In this document: piece after piece, positions 48,439-57,106 of the stretch
Numbering within the stretch: the stretch's first letter is position 1
How the letters are laid out: each line of letters begins with the position of its first letter
DNA from: Marinilabiliaceae bacterium JC017
GTDB taxonomy: Bacteria > Bacteroidota > Bacteroidia > Bacteroidales > Marinilabiliaceae
Length of the DNA stretch: 64,000 nucleotides
Assembly: GCA_004296775.1 (NCBI GenBank)
Contig: RHGE01000001.1
Coordinates: forward strand, 155,734 to 219,733
Direction of reading: 5' to 3'
Made by a program: the position numbers and the translations under genes
Notes under the pieces: model-generated
What the model saw: only the letters and a program-made list of their open reading frames with translations
Told to the model about the DNA's origin: nothing
The model's database searches: none

Positions 48439-48915
48439 GGAAAATGGTGACCAGGCGAAATGAAAATGAATTAGGAGTATTTGATTCATTTTAGTTGATG
48501 TGCAGAACAACACTTTGCTGGCGCGAATTTGCAATTCGGTGCTAGCGGAGGAGGAAACTATGACGAAGGGATTTTTCTGTCGTACCTACGGCACTTGTTT
48601 GGTTCACTTGTTAATATCTACCATACTGTCGTGACGATGGCACTGTGACGATCAAACCACCCCGATTTTCATTGAATACTCAATGAAAATCACCCCTCCT
48701 AATCCTTTCAGGAGGGGAAAATAGTGACCAGGCGAAATGAAAATGAATTAGGAGTATTTGAATCATTTTAGTTGATGTGTAGAACAACACTTTGCTGCCG
48801 CGAATTTGTAATTCGGTGCTAGCGGGGGGAAACTATGACGAAGGGATTTTTCTGTCGTACCTATGACACTTGTTTGGTTCACTTATTTATCTACCATACT
48901 GTCGTGACGATGGCA
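48438..48915 (+). repeat. Direct repeat pair R3/R4 (about 200 bp each)
   Basis: 48438-48643 and 48716-48915 share GGTGACCAGGCGAAATGAAA-like starts, AATTAGGAGTATTTGA, GAACAACACTTTGCTG, CTATGACGAAGGGATTTTTC and CCATACTGTCGTGACGATGG. Repeat C sits between them. Confidence 0.85.
48653..48760 (+). repeat. Repeat C with two hairpins (left copy)
   Basis: CAAACCACCCCGATTTTCAT then two hairpins: GATTTTCATTG / CAATGAAAATC (48664-48691) and CCCCTCCT / AGGAGGGG (48693-48717). Inverted copy at 52739-52860. Confidence 0.8.
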
Positions 48916-48917
48916 CT

Positions 48918-49085
48918 AAAACCAAGTTAGGTTTCGGAGAAAACCAAGCTAGGTTTTAAGGAAAACCACGCTTGGTTTAAATGGATAGCTAATTAGGTTT
49001 CATGATAAACCTAGCTTCGTTTCTTCGGTAACCTGCCTACCAATCATTGGTAAGCTGCCTTGAAGTTTTTGGTAAACTATGTAAA
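48918..49085 (+). repeat. Degenerate 22-bp tandem array (about 8 units)
   Basis: Units begin near 48918, 48940, 48962, 48984, 49005, 49029, 49051 and 49073. The best unit is AAAACCAAGCTAGGTTTT, itself near-palindromic; later units drift to TAACCTGCC and TAAGCTGCC forms ending in TGG. Period 22, no spacers. Confidence 0.7.
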
Positions 49086-49187
49086 TTCAATCCCGGCCAT
49101 TCAAAATCTTGATACTTGATACTAACATCTTGATACCTGATACTAATATCTTAATCCTGTCCGGATCAGGGTACCGAATCCAAGCCA

Positions 49188-49772
49188 CTAATCATCCACC
49201 ACGATATCGTATTTAGTGAGCAGAGACATTAAATTTTCCTGGGAGAAACGTGTTTGTTTCAACCGGTTTTTATCCGGATCGAGGATGAAATTATAGGCCG
49301 TAGAGAAATTGGTTTTAGTCAGGTTCGTTCTCTCAAATACCACATCCTCCAGGTTACATCGGTAAAACTCCGCCCCCGACAGGTCGGCTTCTGTAAAATT
49401 AACCTGCTTAAGACTACACAAATGAAAACGCGTCATGACCAACTTCTTTTTACAAAAAGAGGAAAGATCCACCATACAATTCATAAAGGTTACCTGGAAC
49501 AAAAAATCATTGCATTGGCTGAAATCAACCCCCATAACTTTACAATTGGTAAAGGTCACATTCTTCATGCCGGTATTTGGCAACTTCGCCAGGGTGAGGT
49601 TACACAGCTTAAACGAACAATCGCAGAAGCTACTACTCGTTAAATCAGCACTGGAGAAATCACAATTTGTAAACTGGCAATTTTCAAACTCCACTTTTTG
49701 AATCGTTTCCTGACTTAACTCCAGGCCTTCAAACAACTCATCTTCATAATACTTTTCACTAAAACCTTCCAT
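49188..49772 (-). CDS. Pentapeptide-repeat protein
   Basis: 194 residues from ATG 49772; an alternative ATG 6 bp upstream is possible. Most of the length is A(D/N)LXX-type pentapeptide repeats: FENCQFTNCDFSSADLTSSS, then FCDCSFKLCNLTL, and VNFTEADLSGAEFYRCNLED, which should form a right-handed quadrilateral beta-helix. Unusually many Cys occupy the repeat positions. Some relatives (Qnr, MfpA) mimic DNA and bind gyrase; nothing here shows that role. No signal peptide. It sits inside the repeat-bounded segment, upstream gap full of repeats. Confidence 0.9.
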   Translation of the reverse strand: MEGFSEKYYEDELFEGLELSQETIQKVEFENCQFTNCDFSSADLTSSSFCDCSFKLCNLTLAKLPNTGMKNVTFTNCKVMGVDFSQCNDFLFQVTFMNCMVDLSSFCKKKLVMTRFHLCSLKQVNFTEADLSGAEFYRCNLEDVVFERTNLTKTNFSTAYNFILDPDKNRLKQTRFSQENLMSLLTKYDIVVDD

Positions 49773-49998
49773 CACCAATAGTTTAGTTAGTCACTTTTAA
49801 TTCTTTCTGCCTCCCTGAAACGTTCATGGTACAAAACGCTGATGCAACAGACAAGCCAAAGAATAATTGCTGGTAATAATAACACTTTAATTTCATTATT
49901 GCATTAGCCACCCGGAATATTGAACATACACCTTTTCCAAAGTTTTGAACTTTGGAAAAGGTTTGAAACTCCTGGGGAAGACCAACGAGCAATAATTT

Positions 49999-50400
49999 CA
50001 CCATGGGGAAAGGTTACTGCAGGGGAACTGAAAACATTTTCATACCGGAAAATCCTTCTCGCAGAATGCAGGAAGCTTTTTCACACCGGAAAAACCTTCT
50101 CGCGGAATGCAGGAAGCTTTTTCATACCGGAAAATCCTTCTCGCAAAATGCAGGAAGCTTTTTCACACCGGAAAATACTTCTCGTAAAGGTGGAGGGTAC
50201 TTTTTCACACCGGAAAATCCTTCTCGCAGAATGCAGGAAGCTTTTTCATACCGGAAAATCCTTCTCGCAGAGTGCAGGAAGCTTTTTTACACCGGAAAAT
50301 CCTTCTCACAAAGATGCAGGAAGCTTTTTCATACCGAAAAAAGCTTATCGCAAGGTGCAAGAAGCAATTTCACTAATAACATTGAGATGAACGATGTCGC
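49999..50400 (+). repeat. 41-bp minisatellite (about 10 units)
   Basis: The mark CA(T/C)ACCGG recurs at 50041, 50082, 50123, 50164, 50206, 50247, 50288 and 50330, with diverged units at 49999 and 50371. The period is 41 with three 42-bp steps. The unit reads CATACCGGAAAATCCTTCTC, then GCAGAATGCAGGAAGCTTTTT. As 41 is not a multiple of three, the unit cycles through frames, and two plus-strand frames stay open over 450 bp without being genes. Confidence 0.9.
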
Positions 50401-50454
50401 AACGTTCGATGTTGAGATGAGAGACGCTGAGATCTTCCCAATACTCTATTGACT

Positions 50455-50552
50455 GTTAACTGCTAACTATTAACTGTTCACTGCTAACTATTAACTGTTC
50501 ACTGTCAACTGATCACTGCTAACTGTTAACTGCTAACGGCTAACTGTTAACT
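50455..50552 (+). repeat. Heptamer array (TAACTGN)
   Basis: About 14 units of 7 bp with consensus TAACTGC/T interleaved with TCACTGC and TAACTAT, e.g. TTAACTGCTAACTATTAACT. Directly follows the minisatellite. Confidence 0.85.
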
Positions 50553-50893
50553 GATATTGTTTTCCGGCCAGGGATTGCAGTGGATACCCCGCAGCGCGAG
50601 TTGGACAGAGGGGGCGGGAAAAGCGAGGAGTAGGAACGGAAAGCCCGGCGGCGAGCCTCAGGCGAGGCGGGACGCCCAACAAAATCACCACAAGCGATAA
50701 CTCGCTTATTGATTGTCTTTTTGTTTATGGCGTCTCCGTTTTTTTACTATTTTTGCGACCCCAAAACAGATGGTGATTCATTTACCTGTTCCATTCGGCA
50801 CAGGAAGATCCCGAAATTTTACGAAAAGAATAAGTAATCTGCAGCGCGGCTGCTGTGGACATGGTATGTTTAACCGTAAACAAATAATATAGA
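50553..50893. other. GC-rich leader region of the SulP gene
   Basis: 50580-50680 is unusually GC-rich for the window (GGCGGCGAGCCTCAGGCGAG and surroundings, with an internal GCCTCAGGC palindrome). No gene. The rest leads to the SulP start. Confidence 0.4.
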
Positions 50894-52429
50894 ATGGTTT
50901 TTATTGAGAAGCTTAAGAACAATTTGAACATTAAAAACGAGGTTTTATCCGGGTTAACGGTGGCTTTGGCCCTGGTGCCCGAGGCCGTGGCTTTTTCACT
51001 GATCGCCAATGTGAGTCCCCTGGTAGGGCTTTATTCGGCGTTCATCATTGGCCTGGTCACGACCCTTTTGGGCGGTCGTCCCGGCATGATATCGGGTGCT
51101 ACCGGTGCCATTGCCGTAGTGATTGTGAGCCTGGTGGTGCGCCATGGTGTGGAATACCTGTTTGCCGCCGTGGTGCTGATGGGTATCATCCAGATGCTGG
51201 TAGGCGTCCTGAAGCTGGGTAAGCTCATCCGCCTGGTGCCGCAACCGGTGATGTATGGGTTCGTGAACGGCCTGGCCATTGTGATCTTTATGGCCCAGCT
51301 GGCCCAGTTTAAGGTGACCGGCCCCGACAACCAGGTAAGTTGGATGACCGGTGAGCCGTTGCTGATCATGTTGGTCTTTGTGGCCCTGACCATGGCCATC
51401 ATTCACTTCCTGCCCAAACTCACCAAAGCCTTTCCGGCTTCGCTGGCCGCCATCTTAATCGTGTCGGGCATCATCATAGCCTTAGGCATCAACACCAGAA
51501 CGGTAGGCGATATCGCGTCCATTGCCGGTGGCCTGCCCAAATTCCATTTACCACAGGTACCGCTGAGCCTGGAGACCCTGAAAATTGTCTTTCCCTACTC
51601 ATTGATCATGGCCATGGTGGGCCTCATCGAGAGTCTGCTTACCCTGTCGGTGATTGATGAAATGACCGAAACACGCGGCCGTGGCAACAAAGAGAGTTTT
51701 GCCCAGGGCGCTGCCAACCTGGTTTGTGGTTTCTTCGGCGGCATGGGTGGCTGCGCCATGATTGGCCAAAGCATCATCAACGTGAGTTCAGGAGGACGCA
51801 ACCGCCTGTCGGGCCTGGTGGCATCCATCGGACTACTGGTCATTGTGCTCTTCGGCTCTTCGCTCATTGAGCGGGTACCCATGGCCGCCCTGGTGGGACT
51901 GATGATTATGGTGTCCATCGGCACCTTCGAGTGGGCCAGCCTGAAAATATTCCGTAAGGTGCCCACCATCGATGTGATTGTGATGATTGTGGTGGCCGGC
52001 GTCACCGTGATCTTCCATAACCTGGCTGTGGCGGTGCTGATCGGGGTGGTAATCTCGGCGCTGGAATTTGCCTGGGAAAATGCCAAACGCATCCGCGCCC
52101 GCAAACACATCGACGAGGCCGGCATCAAGCACTATGAAATCTATGGCCCGCTGTTTTTCGGCTCCATCACGGCCTTCCAGGAGAAATTTGATGTACTCAA
52201 CGATCCCAACGAGGTGATTATCGACTTTGCCGAGTCGCGCGTAGTGGATCACTCGGCCATTGAGGCCCTGAACCGCATCACCGAGCGCTATGCTAAGGTG
52301 GGCAAGAAAGTGCACCTGCGCCACCTGAGCGAAGATTGCCGCCTGCTGCTCGAAAATGCCGCGGCCATCATTGACATTAACATCTGGGAAGATCCTACTT
52401 ATAAAATTGCTACTAACAAGTTGGCGTAA
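50894..52429 (+). CDS. SulP family anion transporter with STAS domain
   Basis: 511 residues. SLC26/SulP membrane domain (about 1-405): GLTVALALVPEAVAFSLIAN is the family opening; GLYSAFIIGLVTTLLGGRPG and GGMGGCAMIGQSIINVSSGG are conserved loops. The C-terminal STAS domain (about 420-505) contains VIIDFAESRVVDHSAIEAL. Members import sulfate, bicarbonate or dicarboxylates; the substrate is not readable. The gene is clearly more GC-rich than its neighbours (many GGC/GCC/CTG codons), suggesting acquisition or a different selection. It lies inside the mirror-repeat segment at 48.1-53.1 kb. Confidence 0.95.
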   Translation: MVFIEKLKNNLNIKNEVLSGLTVALALVPEAVAFSLIANVSPLVGLYSAFIIGLVTTLLGGRPGMISGATGAIAVVIVSLVVRHGVEYLFAAVVLMGIIQMLVGVLKLGKLIRLVPQPVMYGFVNGLAIVIFMAQLAQFKVTGPDNQVSWMTGEPLLIMLVFVALTMAIIHFLPKLTKAFPASLAAILIVSGIIIALGINTRTVGDIASIAGGLPKFHLPQVPLSLETLKIVFPYSLIMAMVGLIESLLTLSVIDEMTETRGRGNKESFAQGAANLVCGFFGGMGGCAMIGQSIINVSSGGRNRLSGLVASIGLLVIVLFGSSLIERVPMAALVGLMIMVSIGTFEWASLKIFRKVPTIDVIVMIVVAGVTVIFHNLAVAVLIGVVISALEFAWENAKRIRARKHIDEAGIKHYEIYGPLFFGSITAFQEKFDVLNDPNEVIIDFAESRVVDHSAIEALNRITERYAKVGKKVHLRHLSEDCRLLLENAAAIIDINIWEDPTYKIATNKLA

Positions 52430-52489
52430 AAGAATAGGTTGGTAGGTCATTGGGGCGTTAGGTCGATAGATGATTAGGTCAATAGATAG

Positions 52490-52610
52490 AGAGGTTAGAA
52501 GTTAGAGGGGGTAAATAAATGGAAATAGATAGAAACAGGTTGAAATAAATGGAAATACAGAGAAACGGAAATAGATAGAAACAGGTTGAGACAAATGGAA
52601 ATACAGAGCT
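52490..52610 (+). repeat. Purine-rich interspersed repeat
   Basis: GAAATAGATAGAAACAGG and AAATGGAAATACAGAG motifs repeated twice within 120 bp. Related stretches at 7500-7600 and 53221-53321, and inverted at 29745-29800. Confidence 0.6.
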
Positions 52611-52738
52611 TTCAAGGCTTGACATCCTAACAAAAAGTAAGATAACTCTAAATTGACGTTACCAGTACCTTTGGTTTCATTCAGATTCCCGCAGATCCAA
52701 AGGGATGCAGAATGAATTGTTCTAAACATCTCCTAAAT

Positions 52739-52860
52739 TCTCGTAATTCATTTTCTTTTCGCCCGGTCACCCTTTTCCCCTCCTGAAAGATTTAGGAGGG
52801 GTGATTTTCATTGTGTATGCAATGAAAATCGGGGTGGTTTGATTGTAATATCAACCTGTG
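52739..52860 (-). repeat. Repeat C, inverted right copy
   Basis: Reverse complement of 48653-48760: CCCCTCCT...AGGAGGGG and GATTTTCATTG...CAATGAAAATC hairpins, then CGGGGTGGTTTGATTG. Confidence 0.8.
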
Positions 52861-52975
52861 AGGATTTAAAAGAGTTATATAGTAGTCAGAGATGGCCGTT
52901 GTCCATATTAACGTCAAGCTAATGGCTTTACAAGCATGTTAGATGACATATAGGTTTTTAGTCTTTAAGTAATAG

Positions 52976-53149
52976 TTTTATTGGGACGTTGTCCCAAACC
53001 CTACTTACTTTTTGGCATCGCCCCAAAAAGTAAGCAAAAAACGCTAGTCAAATAAACGCTTCCACCCACCTCCTTGATGAATTTTTGCCAACCCACTAGC
53101 CGGAATTCCCGCATTCATCTTCGTCGCGCCGGCGCCGGCCCGCTTATTT
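52976..53149 (-). repeat. Interspersed repeat B, inverted copy 3
   Basis: Begins with the palindrome GGGACGTTGTCCC and ends with CATTCATCTTCGTCGCGCC: the reverse of copies at 6284 and 48093. The frame open in those copies is stopped here (TAA after PKK), arguing against a protein. Confidence 0.85.
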
Positions 53150-53758
53150 GACAGGCTCCCCGCTTCCCAACATCATGGTCTTTTTCATATATATTGAGTA
53201 CAATACGAACTTTTTATATGATAGAAACTGAAACAGATAGAAACAAGTTGAAACAAATGGAAATACTTGGAGATATCTTGAAACAGATAGAAATATTTTG
53301 AAACAACCTGTACTTACCATTGTCGGCCTGAAAAAACATAGACTCTATATGGAACAATACAATATTCCAGCGCCTGGACCGGTGTGCGGAGAACACCTTT
53401 CTGATTGCGCCGAAATTATATATCGGCAGTACCCGGGGCGGCGCTACACTTGCCCCGGCCTTTGATGGGATGTCCATACAGGACAAAGATCCGTGTCTTT
53501 TTGGTTTATTGTTATCAAAGCATTGCAGGCATAATGCCCGTGGTATCACTTTTTTGTAGATACAACCCGACTCCGGCGGAATCGCATAATGAACAGTGAT
53601 CAAGTGTTTTTTCAGTTCTCATGAATCAGCTCATGCGCTTCGGATCATTATGGTCTGGTTGGCAACTTGGGTATTTACATTATCGTGACCTTTAAAAAAA
53701 CTCTGTACCTCGGTGTCTCAGTGTTTTTAAATCGAAACGTTATCCCAATGATATAAAA
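53150..53758. other. Gene-free stretch with a GC-richer unexplained patch
   Basis: 53221-53321 is a purine-rich repeat copy (TTGAAACAACCTGTACTTAC). 53330-53610 is GC-richer and leaves frames open on both strands (up to 129 codons on minus), but their composition and end repeats do not look like a gene. It may be a decayed fragment of something imported. Not recognised. Confidence 0.35.
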
Positions 53759-53802
53759 ACCAAAGGCGACCGGCGGCTAAAAAGCTGCAGGTCGCCTTTG
53801 GT
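53759..53802 (-). terminator. Terminator of the GH3 gene
   Basis: ACCAAAGGCGACC / GGTCGCCTTTGGT; on the minus strand a T-run follows. About 175 bp beyond the GH3 stop, with GC-rich spacer between. Confidence 0.8.
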
Positions 53803-53977
53803 GTAAATAATTATTTTTTGGGCGGCCGGGCGGGTGCTCCGTTTTAGCGTCTGCCCCCCGGGCTGTGTGGCGTCTGCCGGTACGTGGGCTCCTTCGTCGC
53901 CTCCGCCCGGCACGCCACATCAGCCCCGGGAGCAGCCGGCTGCCACTGCGCCCCCTGCCGCACCTCACCGGGCTGCG

Positions 53978-56665
53978 CTATTCCACCACCTGTAGCCTGG
54001 TGCGCAGACGAATATCTTTCGACGACGCCCCAATCATGATGCGGAATGCCCCCGGCTCCACTATCCAGTTCATATCCTTATCCAGCATCTTAAGCTCCTC
54101 AAAAGACAGCGGGAAAGCAATATCAGCTTCCTCACCGGCTTCCAGGCTGATCCGCCGGAATCCTTTCAGTTCCATGACCGGTCGCACCACCGAAGCCAGT
54201 TCGTCACGCAGGTAAAGCTGCACCACCTCATCGCCGGCCCTGGCACCACTGTTATATACCTTACAACGCACCACCGTTGACTCACCCGGCTTAATGGTTG
54301 ACTTATCCAACCGAATATCGCTGTACTCAAATGAGGTATAACTCAATCCGTAGCCAAAAGGAAACAACGGCTGACCGGAGAGGTTGATGTAATCATCGCC
54401 CCTGCCCGTGGGTTTATGGTTATAGTACAACGGCAACTGCGCTTCGTGCAGCGGAAAAGTAATGGGCAAACGTCCGGCCGGATTTTTATCGCCAAATAAT
54501 ATATCAGCCAGGGCATAGCCACCGGCTTCTCCGGGATACCAGGCCATCACCACCGATTCCACCTCATCCAGCCAGTTATTCATGGTAATGGCACTGCCAC
54601 CCACCAACACCACTACGGTTGGCTTTCCGGTAGCGGCCACCGCCTTAATCAGCGCCTCCTGGTGACCGGGCAGGTTAAGCAACGCCCGGTCCTGAAATTC
54701 GCCTTCATCGATACCTGCCACCACAACAGCCACCTCACTTTTGCGTGCCACAGCCACCGCCTCAGCAATCTCCTTCTTCCAGGTGTTGGCTACACCGTAA
54801 TCCCATACCAACCGGAATTTCGCATTCCCGGTGGCCTCGAAATACTCCAGCCGGATATCATATTTTTGTCCTTTTCGCAACGCCAGCGCTGCCAGCCGAT
54901 GGCCAAACGACTGTTTCTTCCAGTTGTCAATCACCAACTCATCGTTGACGTACAAGCGGTAACCATCATTACCTTCCACACCAATATTTACCTTACCCGT
55001 TACCGGTGCCACCAACTGGCCGGTCCAGCGCACCGAATACCAATCGTAGGGCAGGTCGGCATGGGGTGAAAAGAGTGTCCAGCGGAAATCCATATTCGCA
55101 TCCACCCGTGTCACAACAGGTTCACCTTCAAGGGTGATATTATCAAAATAGACACCTTTCAAACCGTTTTTCTTTTCCCCGTCAATGGTCGTTTGCAAGT
55201 AACGCTGATCAATGGTTGCATACGTCACTGCCTGCCGGTCACATCCTTTGGCATACAACACCTTGTCGCCACCAAGGGCTTCTTTCACCCCTTTGAGCAT
55301 GGAGACGGGTTGGTTGCCCGGTCCGCTATAACCACCCAGCCGGGCTTCAGAAGCATCTTGCCCGATCAGGGCAACCTTTCTGATAGCTTTACTCAGAGGC
55401 AACACCTCCTTTTCATTCTTCAGCAACACCATGGATTTCGCTGCTGCTTCACGGGCCACCTGCCGATGGGTGGCATGGCCGTTCCACTTGGCCGCCTCCT
55501 CGGGGTTCACATAAGGATCTTCGAAAAGCCCCAACTCAAATTTTATCCTCAGCACCCGGCTCACCGCCTCATCAATGGCTTTTTCATCAATCATCCCCTT
55601 TTCAAAGGCCTCCCAGAACAGCGGGTAATGATCGTAAGAGGTCTGGAAAATCACATCCAATCCCCCCTCAATGGCATGCTTGGTTGACTCCGCATAATCA
55701 GCGGCCGTGAAATGCAACACATTGGCCCCGCCGGTGGCGCCGGCATCGGAGATCACAAAACCATGAAAACCCCATTGTTCCTTGAGCTTCTGGTTAAGCA
55801 AGTAATCATTGGAAGTACAGGGTGTGCCATCGTATGAATTATAGGCGGTCATCAGGGAGCGTGCACCCGCCTTTTGAACCACCGCCTTAAAGGCCGGGAA
55901 GTAAACCTCCTCCATCAGTCGTTCATTGTGATGAATGGGATAACTGTCGCGTCCCCCATCGCCCACATTTGACACAAAATGCTTGGGCGTAGTCACCACA
56001 CCGGCATTTTCAAACTGACTGATGAAAGCTAACCCGGTTTGTGTGGTCAGGTAAGGATCTTCGCCATAGGTCTCCTCTACCCGCCCCCAGCGCACATCAC
56101 GAGCGATATTCAATACCGGTGAAAGGATCTGACGGATGCCCCTGGTTTTGGTTTCCCGGGCAATGGCACGTCCCACATTGCCTACCGTTACGGTGTCCCA
56201 GGTGGCAGCCAGGGCAATGGCCTGCGGAAAAGCCGTAGCACCATCCCTTACCAATCCGTGCAAGGCCTCATCGAAAGGAATAATCGGGATGCCTAAACGG
56301 GTCTCTTCAATGAAATATTTTTGAATGGCATTGATCTTCTCCGTCACCTCAAAGGCCGTTCCCGAAGGGCCATATTCCAGCAATTGGCCGGCCGCTTCGG
56401 CCTGTTTGCCTTTAGCGGCAACCTGGAATCCAAAAATACCATGTTTGTATTGCTCTTTCCCTTCACTCAAGTCGCCGGGAATCATGAACATTTGCCAAAA
56501 CTTCTCTTCCTGCGTCATGCGGCTGACCAAATCCTTCACCCTTTCCTCTATGGGTAATTCAGGATTTTTATACGGCTCCAAGCTCTCTTTCCGGCAGGAA
56601 AAAAGAACAGAAATAACTGCCAGCGAAAGCACCAGAGCAGATTGATAACAATGTGATTTTTTCAT
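53978..56665 (-). CDS. GH3 family glycoside hydrolase with PA14 insert
   Basis: 895 residues from ATG 56665 (MKKSHCYQSALVLSLAVISV, lipobox LFSCRKE with Cys25). GH3 N-terminal barrel (about 50-350) with the nucleophile Asp307 in FHGFVISDAGATGG. GH3 C-terminal domain split by a PA14 carbohydrate-binding insert (about 498-640, YSVRWTGQLVAPVTGKVNIG, GNDGYRLYVNDELVIDNW). Fibronectin-III-like C-terminus (about 790-895). This layout fits beta-glucosidases or beta-xylosidases of Bacteroidota; substrate not readable. Lipid-anchored, acting on oligosaccharides in the periplasm or at the surface. The propeller sensor kinase next door may regulate sugar genes (inference). Confidence 0.95.
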   Translation of the reverse strand: MKKSHCYQSALVLSLAVISVLFSCRKESLEPYKNPELPIEERVKDLVSRMTQEEKFWQMFMIPGDLSEGKEQYKHGIFGFQVAAKGKQAEAAGQLLEYGPSGTAFEVTEKINAIQKYFIEETRLGIPIIPFDEALHGLVRDGATAFPQAIALAATWDTVTVGNVGRAIARETKTRGIRQILSPVLNIARDVRWGRVEETYGEDPYLTTQTGLAFISQFENAGVVTTPKHFVSNVGDGGRDSYPIHHNERLMEEVYFPAFKAVVQKAGARSLMTAYNSYDGTPCTSNDYLLNQKLKEQWGFHGFVISDAGATGGANVLHFTAADYAESTKHAIEGGLDVIFQTSYDHYPLFWEAFEKGMIDEKAIDEAVSRVLRIKFELGLFEDPYVNPEEAAKWNGHATHRQVAREAAAKSMVLLKNEKEVLPLSKAIRKVALIGQDASEARLGGYSGPGNQPVSMLKGVKEALGGDKVLYAKGCDRQAVTYATIDQRYLQTTIDGEKKNGLKGVYFDNITLEGEPVVTRVDANMDFRWTLFSPHADLPYDWYSVRWTGQLVAPVTGKVNIGVEGNDGYRLYVNDELVIDNWKKQSFGHRLAALALRKGQKYDIRLEYFEATGNAKFRLVWDYGVANTWKKEIAEAVAVARKSEVAVVVAGIDEGEFQDRALLNLPGHQEALIKAVAATGKPTVVVLVGGSAITMNNWLDEVESVVMAWYPGEAGGYALADILFGDKNPAGRLPITFPLHEAQLPLYYNHKPTGRGDDYINLSGQPLFPFGYGLSYTSFEYSDIRLDKSTIKPGESTVVRCKVYNSGARAGDEVVQLYLRDELASVVRPVMELKGFRRISLEAGEEADIAFPLSFEELKMLDKDMNWIVEPGAFRIMIGASSKDIRLRTRLQVVE

Positions 56666-56922
56666 CAGTTTATAATTAAGTAGCAAGATTCAAGTATCAA
56701 GACGTAAGACTGGTGAACACAGAGATTCTAAGACACTGAGTTCTTCTTTTTAATCATCGTCCTGTGCATTAAATGAATTTGCATGGTTGTTTCATCAGTT
56801 TATATTTAGACAATAGATTTTTAGATAATAGACTGCAAACCGCTTTCCGGCTTTTAGTATTTCAATAGATTGAACAAAGGTAACCAGGAGCATGCGGTCC
56901 AGAGAGGGTAAAAATGTTCAAA
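56666..56922. other. Upstream region of GH3 with AT-rich repeat head
   Basis: 56811-56850 (CAATAGATTTTTAGATAATA) is a copy of the dispersed AT-rich head. No gene. Confidence 0.45.
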
Positions 56923-56954
56923 AAAGACTCCCCAAGGTAGAACCTTGAGTCTTT
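56923..56954 (-). terminator. Terminator of the sensor kinase gene
   Basis: AAAGACTC-CAAGG / CCTTG-GAGTCTTT hairpin with T-run on the minus strand, about 150 bp past the kinase stop. Confidence 0.75.
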
Positions 56955-57106
56955 CCTGTTTATAAAAGTAGAATAGCTACGTTAGTGTCTTACGGGTGAT
57001 ATTGGTGTATTTATTGGCAAAATATTTTGGCGAGCAGTAAATCATCTTGATACTTGGTACTTTTTACTTTTTCCCTCGTCCTTTTTACTTCTCTGGCTTG
57101 TCCAGG

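Noticed and set aside
49920..50452. Two overlapping plus-strand frames of about 150 codons
   Set aside because: Products of the 41-bp minisatellite; the same peptide strings appear in different frames.
48918..50552. CRISPR array
   Set aside because: Repeat units are contiguous with no unique spacers, and no cas genes are present.
53214..53603. 129-codon minus-strand frame
   Set aside because: Ends in repeat-derived sequence (ISICF...SISICFN) and has no recognisable domain; treated as unexplained DNA.
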